A stretch of DNA of 64,000 nt from Thalassospira lucentensis MCCC 1A00383 = DSM 14000 (GTDB lineage: Bacteria > Pseudomonadota > Alphaproteobacteria > Rhodospirillales > Thalassospiraceae). Below are positions 10,601 to 18,307 of this stretch, one piece after another (the first letter of the stretch is position 1; the number at the start of each line of letters is the position of its first letter). The stretch is taken from the NCBI RefSeq assembly GCF_000421265.1, contig NZ_ATWN01000001.1:372001-436000 (forward strand). The letters are read 5' to 3'. The position numbers were made by a program, and so were the translations under genes. The notes beneath the pieces are model-generated. The model had not been told where the DNA came from, searched no databases, and worked only from the letters and a program-made list of their open reading frames with translations.

Positions 10601-10663
10601 ATCCGGGGTCAGAACCGGCAGGCGGTTAAAGCGGGTAAAGCTGCGGGCGGGCGAAGCAGGCAT
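7598..10663 (-). CDS. ydiJ: YdiJ-type FAD/Fe-S D-2-hydroxyacid dehydrogenase
   Basis: A fusion enzyme of about 1,021 residues, the length of E. coli YdiJ (about 1,018). The N-terminal half is an FAD-binding PCMH domain (TPRGGGTGTNGQSLNNT, about residues 95-115; GGMIGSDSSGKGS) with an FAD-oxidase C domain (GMFGHVDVGCLHVRP, HGKGFRGEYSP). The C-terminal half has Cys clusters for Fe-S binding: CNGNGACFNWDLMDPMCPS near 590, CLSCKACAGQCPVKVD near 660, and a CCG-type motif TGCCGMAGVYGHE near 945. Members oxidise D-2-hydroxyacids such as D-2-hydroxyglutarate or D-lactate and pass electrons on, probably to quinone; the substrate here is inferred. A GTG/ATG five codons upstream is an alternative start. 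A 25-bp inverted repeat lies about 100 bases upstream. Confidence 0.9.
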   Translation of the reverse strand: MPASPARSFTRFNRLPVLTPDRSLDHLTLSFLKTLESEGKFTGEIHADFPTRLINATDNSVYQVMPRAVLQPKSRDDINIVMEMAGREEFNEVKITPRGGGTGTNGQSLNNTITLDTSKHLNKIRGFDAETELVQVEPGVVLDQLNAWLKPHGFFFPPAVSTASRATIGGMIGSDSSGKGSRIYGKTSHYIHDMTTVLIDGTDFKTSALSASDAKEIMGRSDRTGALYRMVHDEIFPRRDQIKATFPEMNRGLTGYNLKEAVSDQGDMNLSFLIAGAEGSLGMVKDITLRVIPLPKHKAVSVVRYPSFDAALRHVGTLVQFDPVAIESIDDKVMKLAEQDESWHMLGKLLGTDTSTVQTRGFNVVEFIGETAEDVAAKQAELAAHLSANPTAEHAPIGWVQATDPAQIAAIWSIRAKSVGLLGNLEGKRRATPFVEDTAVPPENLADFIAEFRALLDAEGLDYGMFGHVDVGCLHVRPLLDMMDEEDEARLRRVSDAVTDLTKRYNGLIWGEHGKGFRGEYSPIYFGPELYGSLRRIKEAFDPEGQLNPGKIASPYCKNIPITAIDEAPMRGQYDRQIEEKLRGEYLNATRCNGNGACFNWDLMDPMCPSYKVTRNRIHSPKGRAGMVREWIRQLSIGTDPMNQDLAVINARDFSHDVYEAMAGCLSCKACAGQCPVKVDIPEMKSRFLEAYHTRYKRPVKDYVIASLEALAPVMAVAPGLFNTLQSIPPMPWIFKRLVGLTDLPKLDRKGLKSALRKRGIGRFKQADLDGLSADEKAKSVIIVQDCFTTHYDTDVLLAHIDLLQTLGYQVFVPPYRANGKAMHVKGFLKKFDYLAQQNDIVYGKIAASGVAMVGIEASVTLTYRQEYAQRLHDRPDYRVHLFHEWLSTEIAEGRVTPPKMDNGVNIDTPASLFPHCTEKTSIPDVGVKWQNIFAAFGITLTTEKTGCCGMAGVYGHETRHQETSRELYDMSWKKKVDALSTDNMLVTGFSCRCQVKRYEGAKPQHPVEYLAKVITYELFK

Positions 10664-10678
10664 TGGGGTCTCTCTCAT

Positions 10679-11159
10679 CCGAATTGATCGGTTGTTTGGG
10701 GTGCTTTTACCCTATTTGACCGGAGGATGATTAAATACACAAATCGAAAATTCTGACTGATTATTCATTTTTAGTGAATAATCGACCCGGCAAAACAGCC
10801 CCGCGATGCCCCAACCGGACTTTTCGCGGAAATCGGGCTGACGGGCGATTATTGCAATAGTCTGATGATTGAGCCCCCCGTTTGCTGCCCATGTGCGGCA
10901 TTCAGCCCTTTTTGAGGGCCAAAAGCGTAGGAGCCTTGGGCCAAAATGGCGGAAATCCAAGGAAAATTAAATCATCATACAATTGGATTTGCGCGTTTGC
11001 CGGTGGTTTTGTCAGGCGTCACCTTTGGTGGTACGTCAGTGGTTAGAGGTCCCTGTATCGGAAACACGTATAGGTAGAAACAAATTGCTTGTTAAGGTTG
11101 TGTGTAATAAGATTTTCTCTCCTTTTGTTGTGGAAGTCTAATGTGCGTAAGGGGCGGTC
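10679..11159. other. Intergenic region between ydiJ and hypothetical gene
   Basis: About 480 bases without a supportable gene, serving as the divergent upstream region of the ydiJ-like gene and the following hypothetical gene. Apart from the inverted repeat at 10759-10783 I see only AT-rich stretches (around 10970 and 11090-11130) that could hold promoters. A short minus-strand frame at 10712-10960 has an atypical residue mix and no ribosome binding site. Confidence 0.5.
10759..10783. promoter_or_regulatory. Inverted repeat upstream of ydiJ (candidate operator)
   Basis: Perfect 9-base arms GATTATTCA (10759-10767) and TGAATAATC (10775-10783) around a 7-base spacer, about 95-120 bases upstream of the ydiJ-like start. 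A dehydrogenase of this kind is commonly controlled by a substrate-sensing repressor or activator, and the arm spacing suits a dimeric regulator. No regulator gene is adjacent, so the partner is unknown. Confidence 0.45.
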
Positions 11160-11864
11160 ATGACGTCTATTTCCGGTTTTATGGCGAACAGATATGCCAC
11201 TTTGTCTTCGAATGCAGGGCAGAGGCAGTCGGCATCACAGACGTCTGGAAATGCTGCTGTTTCCTCACAACAGGCAGTGTCCAAGGAAACTGCGGCAGCA
11301 GCACCCGCACCGGGAACCCTTGCCAGTGCGGCGATGATGGCGCGCGACAAGATTGATGCGGGGTATGCCAAGCTTGGCATCACCGGGACGTCGGGCACGA
11401 CGGCGGATCAATGGGACGCGGTTGGGTTCCCGGATCTTGATCGTCAGATGCTTTTTGCGGTTAAGAGCAATGTGGGGGGCCTTTTTTCCGAGGCGGAGGT
11501 TTCGGCCGCCAAAAAAGAATTCAACAACAGAATTTCCGATATCATGGATGCCAACCCCGATGATCTTAAGCAAGGGTATCGTGACGTCATTGATTTTTAC
11601 GATGCGGCAAGTGACGACGAAAAGGCCACGTTTGACTGGGTGGTGGACCGTTCCGAGGTGCAGAAATCCTATTTCGTGCACGGCGGAAGGGAAGATGTCG
11701 GGATGGGGATGCCGGTTGTTGAAAAACTGATGCAAGCCTGGGGGCAGCTCAGCGCAGCAGGCGGGAATTCAAACGATCTTCCAAATATGCCCGCCTATCA
11801 TGAGGCGATGATGTGGTGGGCGCAGGACAATGGCGGCGCACATCATGTTGATTTACTGACATAG
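11160..11864 (+). CDS. Hypothetical protein, no recognised family
   Basis: Predicted 234-residue soluble protein. Residues 1-60 are low in complexity (Ser, Ala, Gln, Thr) and look disordered. From about residue 60 the sequence becomes helical and acidic, with AAMMARDKIDAGYAKLGITG, DLDRQMLFAVKSN, a DANPDDLKQGYRDVIDFYDAASDDEKATFDWVVDRSEV stretch, and an ending rich in Trp and His (HEAMMWWAQDNGGAHHVDLLT). No signal peptide or membrane helix is visible. A purine-rich GGGGCGG lies just before the ATG. The Ser/Ala-rich start followed by a folded C-terminal domain is seen in some surface- or flagellum-associated proteins, but there is no direct evidence for that. Confidence 0.65.
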   Translation: MTSISGFMANRYATLSSNAGQRQSASQTSGNAAVSSQQAVSKETAAAAPAPGTLASAAMMARDKIDAGYAKLGITGTSGTTADQWDAVGFPDLDRQMLFAVKSNVGGLFSEAEVSAAKKEFNNRISDIMDANPDDLKQGYRDVIDFYDAASDDEKATFDWVVDRSEVQKSYFVHGGREDVGMGMPVVEKLMQAWGQLSAAGGNSNDLPNMPAYHEAMMWWAQDNGGAHHVDLLT

Positions 11865-11969
11865 TTTTCGCACGCGTGACGCCGTGGCAACTGGCGGCTA
11901 TGCGCGCCGAACCGGGATTGCGTCGCCTCCTTCGATATCGCGGAGTACGTTTGAAGGGGGTATTTTGCC

Positions 11970-13580
11970 CTACAGACGGAAACGGTTGCGCAAGCCCAGA
12001 CCGATCAGGAACAGGAAAGCGAAACTGAAAACGCCTTGTCCGATTATGAGGGCATCGACCCAAAAGCCCGGATCGCCGGGATAGAGTGCCTTTAGCGCGT
12101 CTTCCCGCAAGCCCCGCGATTGCGGCAGGAAGGGCAGACTGTTGCTGATCGATAAAAGGGTAGCGTGTTCCCAAGCCTTCCACCACGCGGTGAAGGTTGA
12201 TGTTGCCAGTTCTTTGTAAATGCCCATGCTGGCGGCGGCGAGCAGGAATAAAGCCACAAAGGGCCGCAGGATACTTTGTCCATAATTGCTGCACGCACTA
12301 AAGGCCATGTCCAGAACCGATCCAAGCCACGATGTCTCAATCCACCGCCGCGCCCTGTTTTCATCGGCGGAAAACCGCAATGCTGCCTGATGGTCCTTGT
12401 TGGATTCAGCGATCTCTTTGAGGCGTCGTAGTCGGGCAGCATCCTCATGATCTTCGGCTACAGCCGAGAATTTTTTAAACCAGTTACGCGCCATCGGTAT
12501 ACGGCACAGTTTGATGTTTAGCCTGCTGAGCTCAACCTGATGAGATGATTTAGTTCCTCGAAGATCGGGGACAATCTTGAGATTGGCCTTGAGAGTCAGT
12601 GGACCATCAAATGATGCGCTGTACAGGTTGAAGGATTTCAATGAGGAGGCTGACGGGGGGAGTACTAACTCAGCCGTGCGACCAACTGATAAGCCTTCAG
12701 CCGAGAAAACTCCCGAGCCAATAACTTTTGGCTGAAACATAAAGTTTTCTAGTTTTGCCCAATCAAAATTAATTTCTGTTTCGCCGAAATTAGAATCCAA
12801 AAAATTGACGCCGCCATTGCCAAAATTGCTTTCAAAGAAGTTAACAACGCCGTCTCCGAAAGTGGTGAAAAAGAAGTTCAGGTAGGTGTCGTCGAAAGTT
12901 GTCATAGAAAAGTCAACGACACCTTTGCCAAAAGTTGCATGAGAGAAGTTTACTCTGCCTTTGCCGAACGTGGCGTGAGAGAAGTTTGCGGAAGTACCGT
13001 TGAAAACTGCTCTGTGGAAATTAATGGTGCCGCTGCCAAAATTGGTATGAAAGAAGTCCACACTTCCTTTGCCGAAGTCGGCTTCAGAGAAATCAACCCC
13101 TCCATCGCCAAATTTGGCTTTAGAGAAATAGACTCCTCGATTGCCGAAAGTAGCCTTAGAGAAGTCCACGTTGCCGCTCCCAAAATCTACTTTGGAAAAT
13201 TTAACGGCTCCTTTTCCAAAAATGGCATCGGAAAAGTTTATGTTTCCCTCTCCGAAAACAGTTTCTTTGAAATTTGTATCACGGTCACCAAATTTGGCTT
13301 TAGAGAAGTTTACATCTCCCTTTCCGAATGTACTTCTGACGAAGGAAACGTCTCGGTTGCCAAAATTGACGCGAGAAAAGTCTACGCGGCCGTCTCCGAA
13401 TTCATAGCCTCCGAATTCGGGAGGTTTTTCTTCCTTCGAGAAGTCGTGACCTGCAAAACTGATGCTACAGCCGGGGTTTTCAGCAATCCACTCGTTCCAT
13501 TTAGCCCATCCCTTTCTCCAAAGTACGAGCGCGTCATCGCCTTCAAGGATTTGTGGTTCTAATTTGTCGTCTGTTGTCAT
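11970..13580 (-). CDS. 12-residue solenoid repeat protein with C-terminal membrane domain
   Basis: Predicted 536-residue protein. After about 65 residues come seventeen consecutive 12-residue units of the form (V/I)-x-F-S-x-x-x-F-G-x-G-x (about residues 66-269) with no insertion or deletion. They resemble the Phe-rich, Pentapeptide_3-like repeats that should fold as a right-handed beta solenoid. A non-repetitive segment follows, then a charged helical linker (DHEDAARLRRLKEIAESNKDHQAALRFSADENRARRW), and two or three hydrophobic helices near 425-450 and 505-530. The linker plus helices is a layout known from pentapeptide-repeat membrane proteins of unknown role. The ATG chosen lacks a strong ribosome site; a GTG 28 codons upstream is possible. 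Its C-terminal coding end is more GC-rich than the repeats. Confidence 0.8.
   Translation of the reverse strand: MTTDDKLEPQILEGDDALVLWRKGWAKWNEWIAENPGCSISFAGHDFSKEEKPPEFGGYEFGDGRVDFSRVNFGNRDVSFVRSTFGKGDVNFSKAKFGDRDTNFKETVFGEGNINFSDAIFGKGAVKFSKVDFGSGNVDFSKATFGNRGVYFSKAKFGDGGVDFSEADFGKGSVDFFHTNFGSGTINFHRAVFNGTSANFSHATFGKGRVNFSHATFGKGVVDFSMTTFDDTYLNFFFTTFGDGVVNFFESNFGNGGVNFLDSNFGETEINFDWAKLENFMFQPKVIGSGVFSAEGLSVGRTAELVLPPSASSLKSFNLYSASFDGPLTLKANLKIVPDLRGTKSSHQVELSRLNIKLCRIPMARNWFKKFSAVAEDHEDAARLRRLKEIAESNKDHQAALRFSADENRARRWIETSWLGSVLDMAFSACSNYGQSILRPFVALFLLAAASMGIYKELATSTFTAWWKAWEHATLLSISNSLPFLPQSRGLREDALKALYPGDPGFWVDALIIGQGVFSFAFLFLIGLGLRNRFRL
12774..13385 (-). repeat. Seventeen tandem 36-base coding repeats
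   Basis: This block of 612 bases encodes exactly 17 units of 12 residues. At DNA level the units share TTTGG(C/T) and (A/G)A(A/G)TT(T/C) cores but have diverged, so they are old and maintained by selection on the protein pattern. Such tandem coding repeats can change copy number by recombination. Confidence 0.85.
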
Positions 13581-13747
13581 GACTTTGAAATTACTCGCTG
13601 TTGCCCATTGGCGAAGTCTCACACCAGAATGCCCTTTAAAGTAGCGTTTGGCGATGTAAAACACGCAAGAAGCCTTTTGCCCGGAACGTGATTGGCGCTA
13701 TGGTCTTTTGGGGCAGGCGACATTTACAGGAACGGACATCGAAAACC

Positions 13748-14923
13748 ATGCTGTCATCACTTAATATCCGCCATATGCGCGTGTTTGTCGCCGTGGCCGA
13801 GCAGGGATCGTTTAGTGCGGCGGCGGCCGCCCTTGGGCTGGGATCGCCCGCGATTACCGCGACCATTCGCCAGTTTGAGGATGTGACGGGGGCGGCCCTT
13901 TTTGATCGCACGACGCGGCATGTGTCGCTTACCGTCACCGGGGAGCGGTTTTTGCCGATTGCGCGCCGGTTGCTGGGCGATTTTGAAGAAGCACTTGGCG
14001 ATCTTGATGCGCTGTCGCGCGGGATTGGCGGGAAAATCCGCATTGCGGCGGCCCCATCGGTTTTAACCCGCATTCTGCCCGGTGTGATCCGCCATTTTGT
14101 CGCAGCACACCCCGATGCGCGATTGCGGCTTGATGAAATGAATGCCGGGGAAGTGCATGAGGCGGTCGCCAATGGGGCGGTTGATTTTGGCATTGCCGGG
14201 GAATGGCAGGACTTGCCCGATATCGCGTTCAGTCCGCTGTTTTCCGACCGGTTTGGCGTGCTGTGCCGGGCCGATCATGAATTTGCCGGGCAATCGGAAA
14301 TCGCGTGGTCGGACCTTATTGATCAGCCGTTTGTCGGGCTGGGCCCGGAATCAGGCACACGCGCGATGATGGCCGATCAGGGATTTAGCGCTATTACATC
14401 ATCCAACACATCTACTACACCGGCCATCTTACCGACCATGCCGGTCAGTGCATCGGTGGCAAAGGCCGCCGCCCTTGGCATCGGGGCGGCACAGGCGGTG
14501 ATGGACAGTGCCGCGCGGGCCGAACGCGCCATGGCAGAGGCGGCCAAAAGCGGGGCATCGGCGGCAAAATCGGCGGCAAAGCCGGGTGCAGACACGGCGA
14601 TAAATGCAGCGGCCGATCTGGTGGCGGGATTGCGCCCGGTGGTCGAAACATCCAACACCATCACGCTGGCCGCGATGGTCGCCGAAGGGGTGGGGATTAC
14701 CGTGCTGCCGGAATTGGCCGCGCGCATCGCAACCGGGGTGTCGGATCAAACCGCAGACGCCAAACTGACGTTCGTGCCACTGAGCCACCCCACACGCCAC
14801 CGCCCGATTGGCGTGATCACGCGGCAGAGCAAAAGCCTGTCACCGATTGCGCGGATATTCTTGGCGATGGTGATGGATCAGGCACCGAAGCTGGATTTAC
14901 CGGCGGCGATTGAGTGGGGTTGA
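13748..14923 (+). CDS. LysR-family regulator with an Ala-rich insertion
   Basis: Predicted 391 residues, about 85-90 more than usual for the family. Residues 1-60 form the LysR winged helix-turn-helix (LNIRHMRVFVAVAEQGSFSAAAAALGLGSPAITATIRQFED). The effector domain starts near residue 92. At about residue 211, after GLGPESGTRAMMADQG, normal similarity stops and an Ser/Thr- then Ala/Lys-rich stretch runs to about residue 293. The ordinary LysR sequence then resumes at LRPVVETSNTITLAAMVAEGVGITVLP. The insert is in frame and lies between the two halves of the effector domain. An upstream in-frame extension of 20 residues is not LysR-like. The regulated genes are not evident; the neighbours are a solenoid protein and a defence pair. 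Confidence 0.85.
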   Translation: MLSSLNIRHMRVFVAVAEQGSFSAAAAALGLGSPAITATIRQFEDVTGAALFDRTTRHVSLTVTGERFLPIARRLLGDFEEALGDLDALSRGIGGKIRIAAAPSVLTRILPGVIRHFVAAHPDARLRLDEMNAGEVHEAVANGAVDFGIAGEWQDLPDIAFSPLFSDRFGVLCRADHEFAGQSEIAWSDLIDQPFVGLGPESGTRAMMADQGFSAITSSNTSTTPAILPTMPVSASVAKAAALGIGAAQAVMDSAARAERAMAEAAKSGASAAKSAAKPGADTAINAAADLVAGLRPVVETSNTITLAAMVAEGVGITVLPELAARIATGVSDQTADAKLTFVPLSHPTRHRPIGVITRQSKSLSPIARIFLAMVMDQAPKLDLPAAIEWG

Positions 14924-15045
14924 GGGGGCATAAATTCGTCTTCTCTTTTGGGCCTCTTTATCTGTTAAGGTTGGTTTCAATGCCCCCTAATATACTGTAA
15001 GTTGATACTCCGCATTGGAGGGGAGCTGAAGGGGCGTTTAGATCG

Positions 15046-16695
15046 ATGTACATATCGAAAGTGATACTAAAAGACTTCAAGAAATTCTCTGGACAGTTTG
15101 AAATCGATTTGAACGAACATACCAATGTTCTGGTTGGTGATAACGAGGCAGGCAAATCGACCATTTTGGAAGCAATCAATATTGCGCTTACGGGTATCTA
15201 TGGAAGCCGATATGTGAGCCGCGATATAAATCTTTTTCTATTTAATAAAGACGCTGTTGCTGCTTGGCTTGAACAAATCAAAACAGGTGACGTTGGTTTG
15301 CTGCCCAGCGTGATTATCGAGCTATACTTTGGTGGTGAAGATTTGATGGCGGATTTCAATGGCTCACTATGCCTGAAACCTGGCGATCACTTCGGCATTC
15401 GCTTTGAAATATCCTTCGACGAAACTTATTCCGACGAGTTGGCTCAGGTCGTGGCTGGCGGGCGCGAAGACCCCTTAAAGACCCTGCCTATTGAGTATTA
15501 CAGAGCAAGATGGAGAATGTTTTCACGAAAGGACATCACGCCTCGATCTATACCACTTAGGTCGGCCTTTATCGACTCAACTGCCGCCCGGTATCAGAAC
15601 GGTTCTGACATTTATATTAACCGTATCATCCGGAACCTTCTTGAACCAAAAGAGCTTGTAAAGATTGCCCAAACGTATCGTGAAACAAAAGAGCACTTTA
15701 TGGCCTCAGAGGCAATTTCTGCAATTAATGATAAGATTTCCGCAGCAGCTAAAATCTCAGACAAGAAAGTGAGTATTGCGGTTGATGTCTCCTCCAAATC
15801 AACGTGGGATGCAGGACTTTCAACATTTATAGAGGATGTCCCTTTCGAGTTTGTGGGCAAAGGGGAGCAAAGTATCGTCAAGTCGAACTTGGCTCTATCT
15901 CAAGAGGGCGCTGCTGATGCAGGAGTAGTATTGGTCGAAGAGCCTGAATCCCACCTCTCTCACTCTCGTCTGAATATGCTTCTCGACATGATTGAGGAGC
16001 ATAGAGAAGGTCGTCAACTTCTTATCACTACCCATAGTAGTTTCGTAGCAAACAAAGTCGGTCTGACAGACCTTGTTCTTCTCAATAATAACAAGACAAT
16101 CAGGCTCCATGAGCTTGGAATTGGCACATTAGATTTCTTCAAGAAGCTTGCCGGTTACGATACACTGAGAATGATCTTGAGCTCCAAAACCATTCTAGTT
16201 GAAGGGGACTCCGACGAACTGGTTGTTCAAAAAGCATTTGCGGACCGGAACGATGGTAAACTTCCCATCCAGAAGGGTGTTGAGGTTATTTCGGTTGGCA
16301 CATCCTTTCTGCGTTTTCTCGAGTTAGCTAACGCATTGGATCTAAATGTAGTTGCCGTTACAGATAATGATGGTGATGTTGCTGCGGTTGACAGGAAATA
16401 TTCTAACTATACTGGCGACAACAAGAAGCCCGGTATCTTGGTTGCCTTCGATAGAATAATCGATGGTGGCGATCTGATGATTGGGGATAAGCCATATAAT
16501 TATAATACGTTAGAACCAAAAATGCTTAAGGCGAATGGAAGGGAGAAGGTGAACTCAGTTCTTGGCGCCAATTTCGATAGTGACGATGCACTGCTAAAGT
16601 ACATGCGGAATAATAAAACTGAAGTAGCTTTGAAGTTCTTCGAAACTAATCAAGAACTCGAATTTCCTGAATACATCCTCGTGGCTATTCAATGA
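15046..16695 (+). CDS. gajA: Gabija-like GajA: OLD-family ATPase with TOPRIM nuclease domain
   Basis: Predicted 549 residues. An ABC/SMC-type ATPase head carries Walker A GDNEAGKST (31-39), Walker B VVLVEEPESHLS (294-305) and a switch His in TTHSS (328-332). A TOPRIM domain follows, with LVEGDSDELVV (Glu386) and the VTDNDGD acidic motif (438-444). In Gabija, GajA is a nucleotide-regulated DNA nicking enzyme that assembles with the helicase-like GajB to stop phage. The downstream gene overlaps by 4 bases (ATGA) and encodes a UvrD-like helicase, which supports this reading over a solitary OLD nuclease. The gene is clearly AT-richer than its neighbours, a sign of transfer. I place it as Gabija-like because its partner is shorter than the reference protein. 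Confidence 0.82.
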   Translation: MYISKVILKDFKKFSGQFEIDLNEHTNVLVGDNEAGKSTILEAINIALTGIYGSRYVSRDINLFLFNKDAVAAWLEQIKTGDVGLLPSVIIELYFGGEDLMADFNGSLCLKPGDHFGIRFEISFDETYSDELAQVVAGGREDPLKTLPIEYYRARWRMFSRKDITPRSIPLRSAFIDSTAARYQNGSDIYINRIIRNLLEPKELVKIAQTYRETKEHFMASEAISAINDKISAAAKISDKKVSIAVDVSSKSTWDAGLSTFIEDVPFEFVGKGEQSIVKSNLALSQEGAADAGVVLVEEPESHLSHSRLNMLLDMIEEHREGRQLLITTHSSFVANKVGLTDLVLLNNNKTIRLHELGIGTLDFFKKLAGYDTLRMILSSKTILVEGDSDELVVQKAFADRNDGKLPIQKGVEVISVGTSFLRFLELANALDLNVVAVTDNDGDVAAVDRKYSNYTGDNKKPGILVAFDRIIDGGDLMIGDKPYNYNTLEPKMLKANGREKVNSVLGANFDSDDALLKYMRNNKTEVALKFFETNQELEFPEYILVAIQ

Positions 16696-17804
16696 ATGTT
16701 ATTTATGTTGCCGCGGCAGGAGCAGGGAAAACTTCATTCATCGTTAATGATGCTCTTGAGCGGGCTAAATGTGGAGAGCGTGTCTTAATTACGACGTTCA
16801 CTGTGGCCTGCGCTGGAGAAATTGAAGAGAAAATCGCAGAGGCGAACGGTGCCGTTCCAAAGGGTATCGATATAATAACTTGGTTCTCGTTTCTGATAGA
16901 ATCTGGTGTAAAACCGTTCCAAGATTACTTATTTGACTTCGAGTTTTCGGGAATGGAACTCGTCCAAGGTAAGTCGGGTATTAAATATCAGAATGGGAAA
17001 TTTCCCGTTTATTGGGGGGAGAAGGATTTTTTCCATCATTATTTCAATAAATTGAAGCAAGTGTATTCTGACAAGCTCGCAAAATTGGTGATGCGGTGCA
17101 ATGAAGCTTCAAATGGTGCCGTTTTACGAAGAATTTCAGCAATGTACGATCACGTTTACATTGACGAAGTTCAAGATATGGCGGGTTTCGATCTCGAGGT
17201 CATAAAGGCCCTTTCTGAAAGTCGAAGCGGATTGACGATGGTGGGCGATCCGCGCCAAGCTATCTATTCGACTACGAATGGTGCGAAATTCAAAAAATTT
17301 GCTAAAGCAAATATCGTAGAGTTCTTTTCCGATGCTGGGTTAGCAATCAATGTTGATGAGCAAACTTTGCAGGAGAATTTTCGTTCAGTGAACGATATTT
17401 GCGTATATGCAAGTTCTCTTTATCCCCATCTGAAACCCTCGTTCTCCAATATATTTGCAGAGAATGAAAGAGAAGGCATATTCATTGTGCCTCAGTCACG
17501 TGTTGCGCAATTTCTCAATGAGTATGAGCCGGTTCAGATCGTAAATAGTATCTCGGTTCAGACATGTACCGATTATCCAAGAGTGAATTTTGGCCGATCT
17601 AAGGGATTGGCTTACGATTCAGTCCTTGTTTATCCAGTAATGCATATGAGGCAGTGGATAATTAATAAGGATTTTAACATCAGTGATGCTGCTCGAACAA
17701 AACTATATATCGCTATTACAAGAGCTCGAAGGACTGTTGGAATAATTATACCAGATAAAGAATGCGAACTTTGTTTTGGTATTTCGATATGGTTTCCAAA
17801 CTGA
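16692..17804 (+). CDS. gajB: Gabija-like GajB: minimal UvrD-type helicase
   Basis: Predicted 370 residues, shorter than reference GajB (about 490). The superfamily 1 motifs are all present: Walker A AAAGAGKT (7-14), motif Ia ITTFTVACAGEI, motif II VYIDEVQD (155-162), motif III VGDPRQAIY (184-192), motif IV ENFRS (228-232), a motif V-like GRSKGLAYDSVLV (301-313), and motif VI LYIAITRARR (338-347). The gap between motifs IV and V is short, so most of the usual inserted domain 2B is missing. It overlaps gajA by 4 bases and shares its AT-rich codon use, so the two are one operon. In Gabija this subunit binds DNA ends or termini and helps activate the nuclease. A shortened lineage is more likely than truncation because motif VI is intact. 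Confidence 0.8.
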   Translation: MNVIYVAAAGAGKTSFIVNDALERAKCGERVLITTFTVACAGEIEEKIAEANGAVPKGIDIITWFSFLIESGVKPFQDYLFDFEFSGMELVQGKSGIKYQNGKFPVYWGEKDFFHHYFNKLKQVYSDKLAKLVMRCNEASNGAVLRRISAMYDHVYIDEVQDMAGFDLEVIKALSESRSGLTMVGDPRQAIYSTTNGAKFKKFAKANIVEFFSDAGLAINVDEQTLQENFRSVNDICVYASSLYPHLKPSFSNIFAENEREGIFIVPQSRVAQFLNEYEPVQIVNSISVQTCTDYPRVNFGRSKGLAYDSVLVYPVMHMRQWIINKDFNISDAARTKLYIAITRARRTVGIIIPDKECELCFGISIWFPN

Positions 17805-17906
17805 ATTTTCTACTGGTTTCTTATTCGTATCTAAAACCATGATTATTCTGTTTTAGGCCACACGAGAAAATGCCGATAAATTTATTTTTCGATTGATGAT
17901 CTGATT

Positions 17907-18305
17907 TCAAACCCAATTCTCCACTCTTAACCCGTCCACCCGCTCAAACTCGCGCATGTTATTTGTCACCAGCGTTAGGCCCTGACTGCGCGCGTGTCCG
18001 GCGATCATGAGGTCGTAGGGTCCGATGATGTTGCCTTGTTTTTCGAGCGTGCTTCGGATGTCGCCGTAATGACCGGCGGCATTGGTGTCGAAATCAAGCA
18101 CTGTCAGGCGGGCGGCGAAGTTTTCGATGGTGGCGAGGTTGCGTTCGGGGTGGGCGGATTTCATTGCACCATAGATCAGTTCGGCCTGTGTGACCGAGGA
18201 TATGCACATCGCACCACTATAGCGGTTGAAGTTTTCGCGAACCGAGGGCGGGCGGTTTTTGAGCGTATAGATGCAAATATTGGTATCGAGCATAAAACGC
18301 AGCAT
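17907..18305 (-). CDS. vapC: VapC toxin (PIN-domain ribonuclease)
   Basis: A 132-residue PIN-domain protein. It shows the metal-binding acidic residues of VapC nucleases: Asp7 in MLDTNICIYTLK, Glu in TQAELIYGAMKS (about 42), and Asp in GPYDLMIAGHARSQGLTLVTNN (about 97), plus the closing N-N-x-R-E-F pattern. VapC toxins cleave specific RNAs, often initiator tRNA, until held by VapB. The ATG lies two bases after the vapB stop, so translation is coupled. The GC-rich composition differs from the adjacent Gabija-like genes, so the pair probably arrived separately, although both make up a defence-like patch. Confidence 0.93.
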   Translation of the reverse strand: MLRFMLDTNICIYTLKNRPPSVRENFNRYSGAMCISSVTQAELIYGAMKSAHPERNLATIENFAARLTVLDFDTNAAGHYGDIRSTLEKQGNIIGPYDLMIAGHARSQGLTLVTNNMREFERVDGLRVENWV

Positions 18306-18307
18306 GG

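Noticed and set aside
10712..10960. Minus-strand frame of 82 codons upstream of ydiJ
   Set aside because: It spans the inverted repeat and the likely promoter region, and has atypical residue use and no ribosome site.
12774..13385. Repeats taken at first as a possible CRISPR array
   Set aside because: The 36-base period has no constant repeat and variable spacer; the whole unit varies codon-wise and encodes a continuous 12-residue protein pattern.
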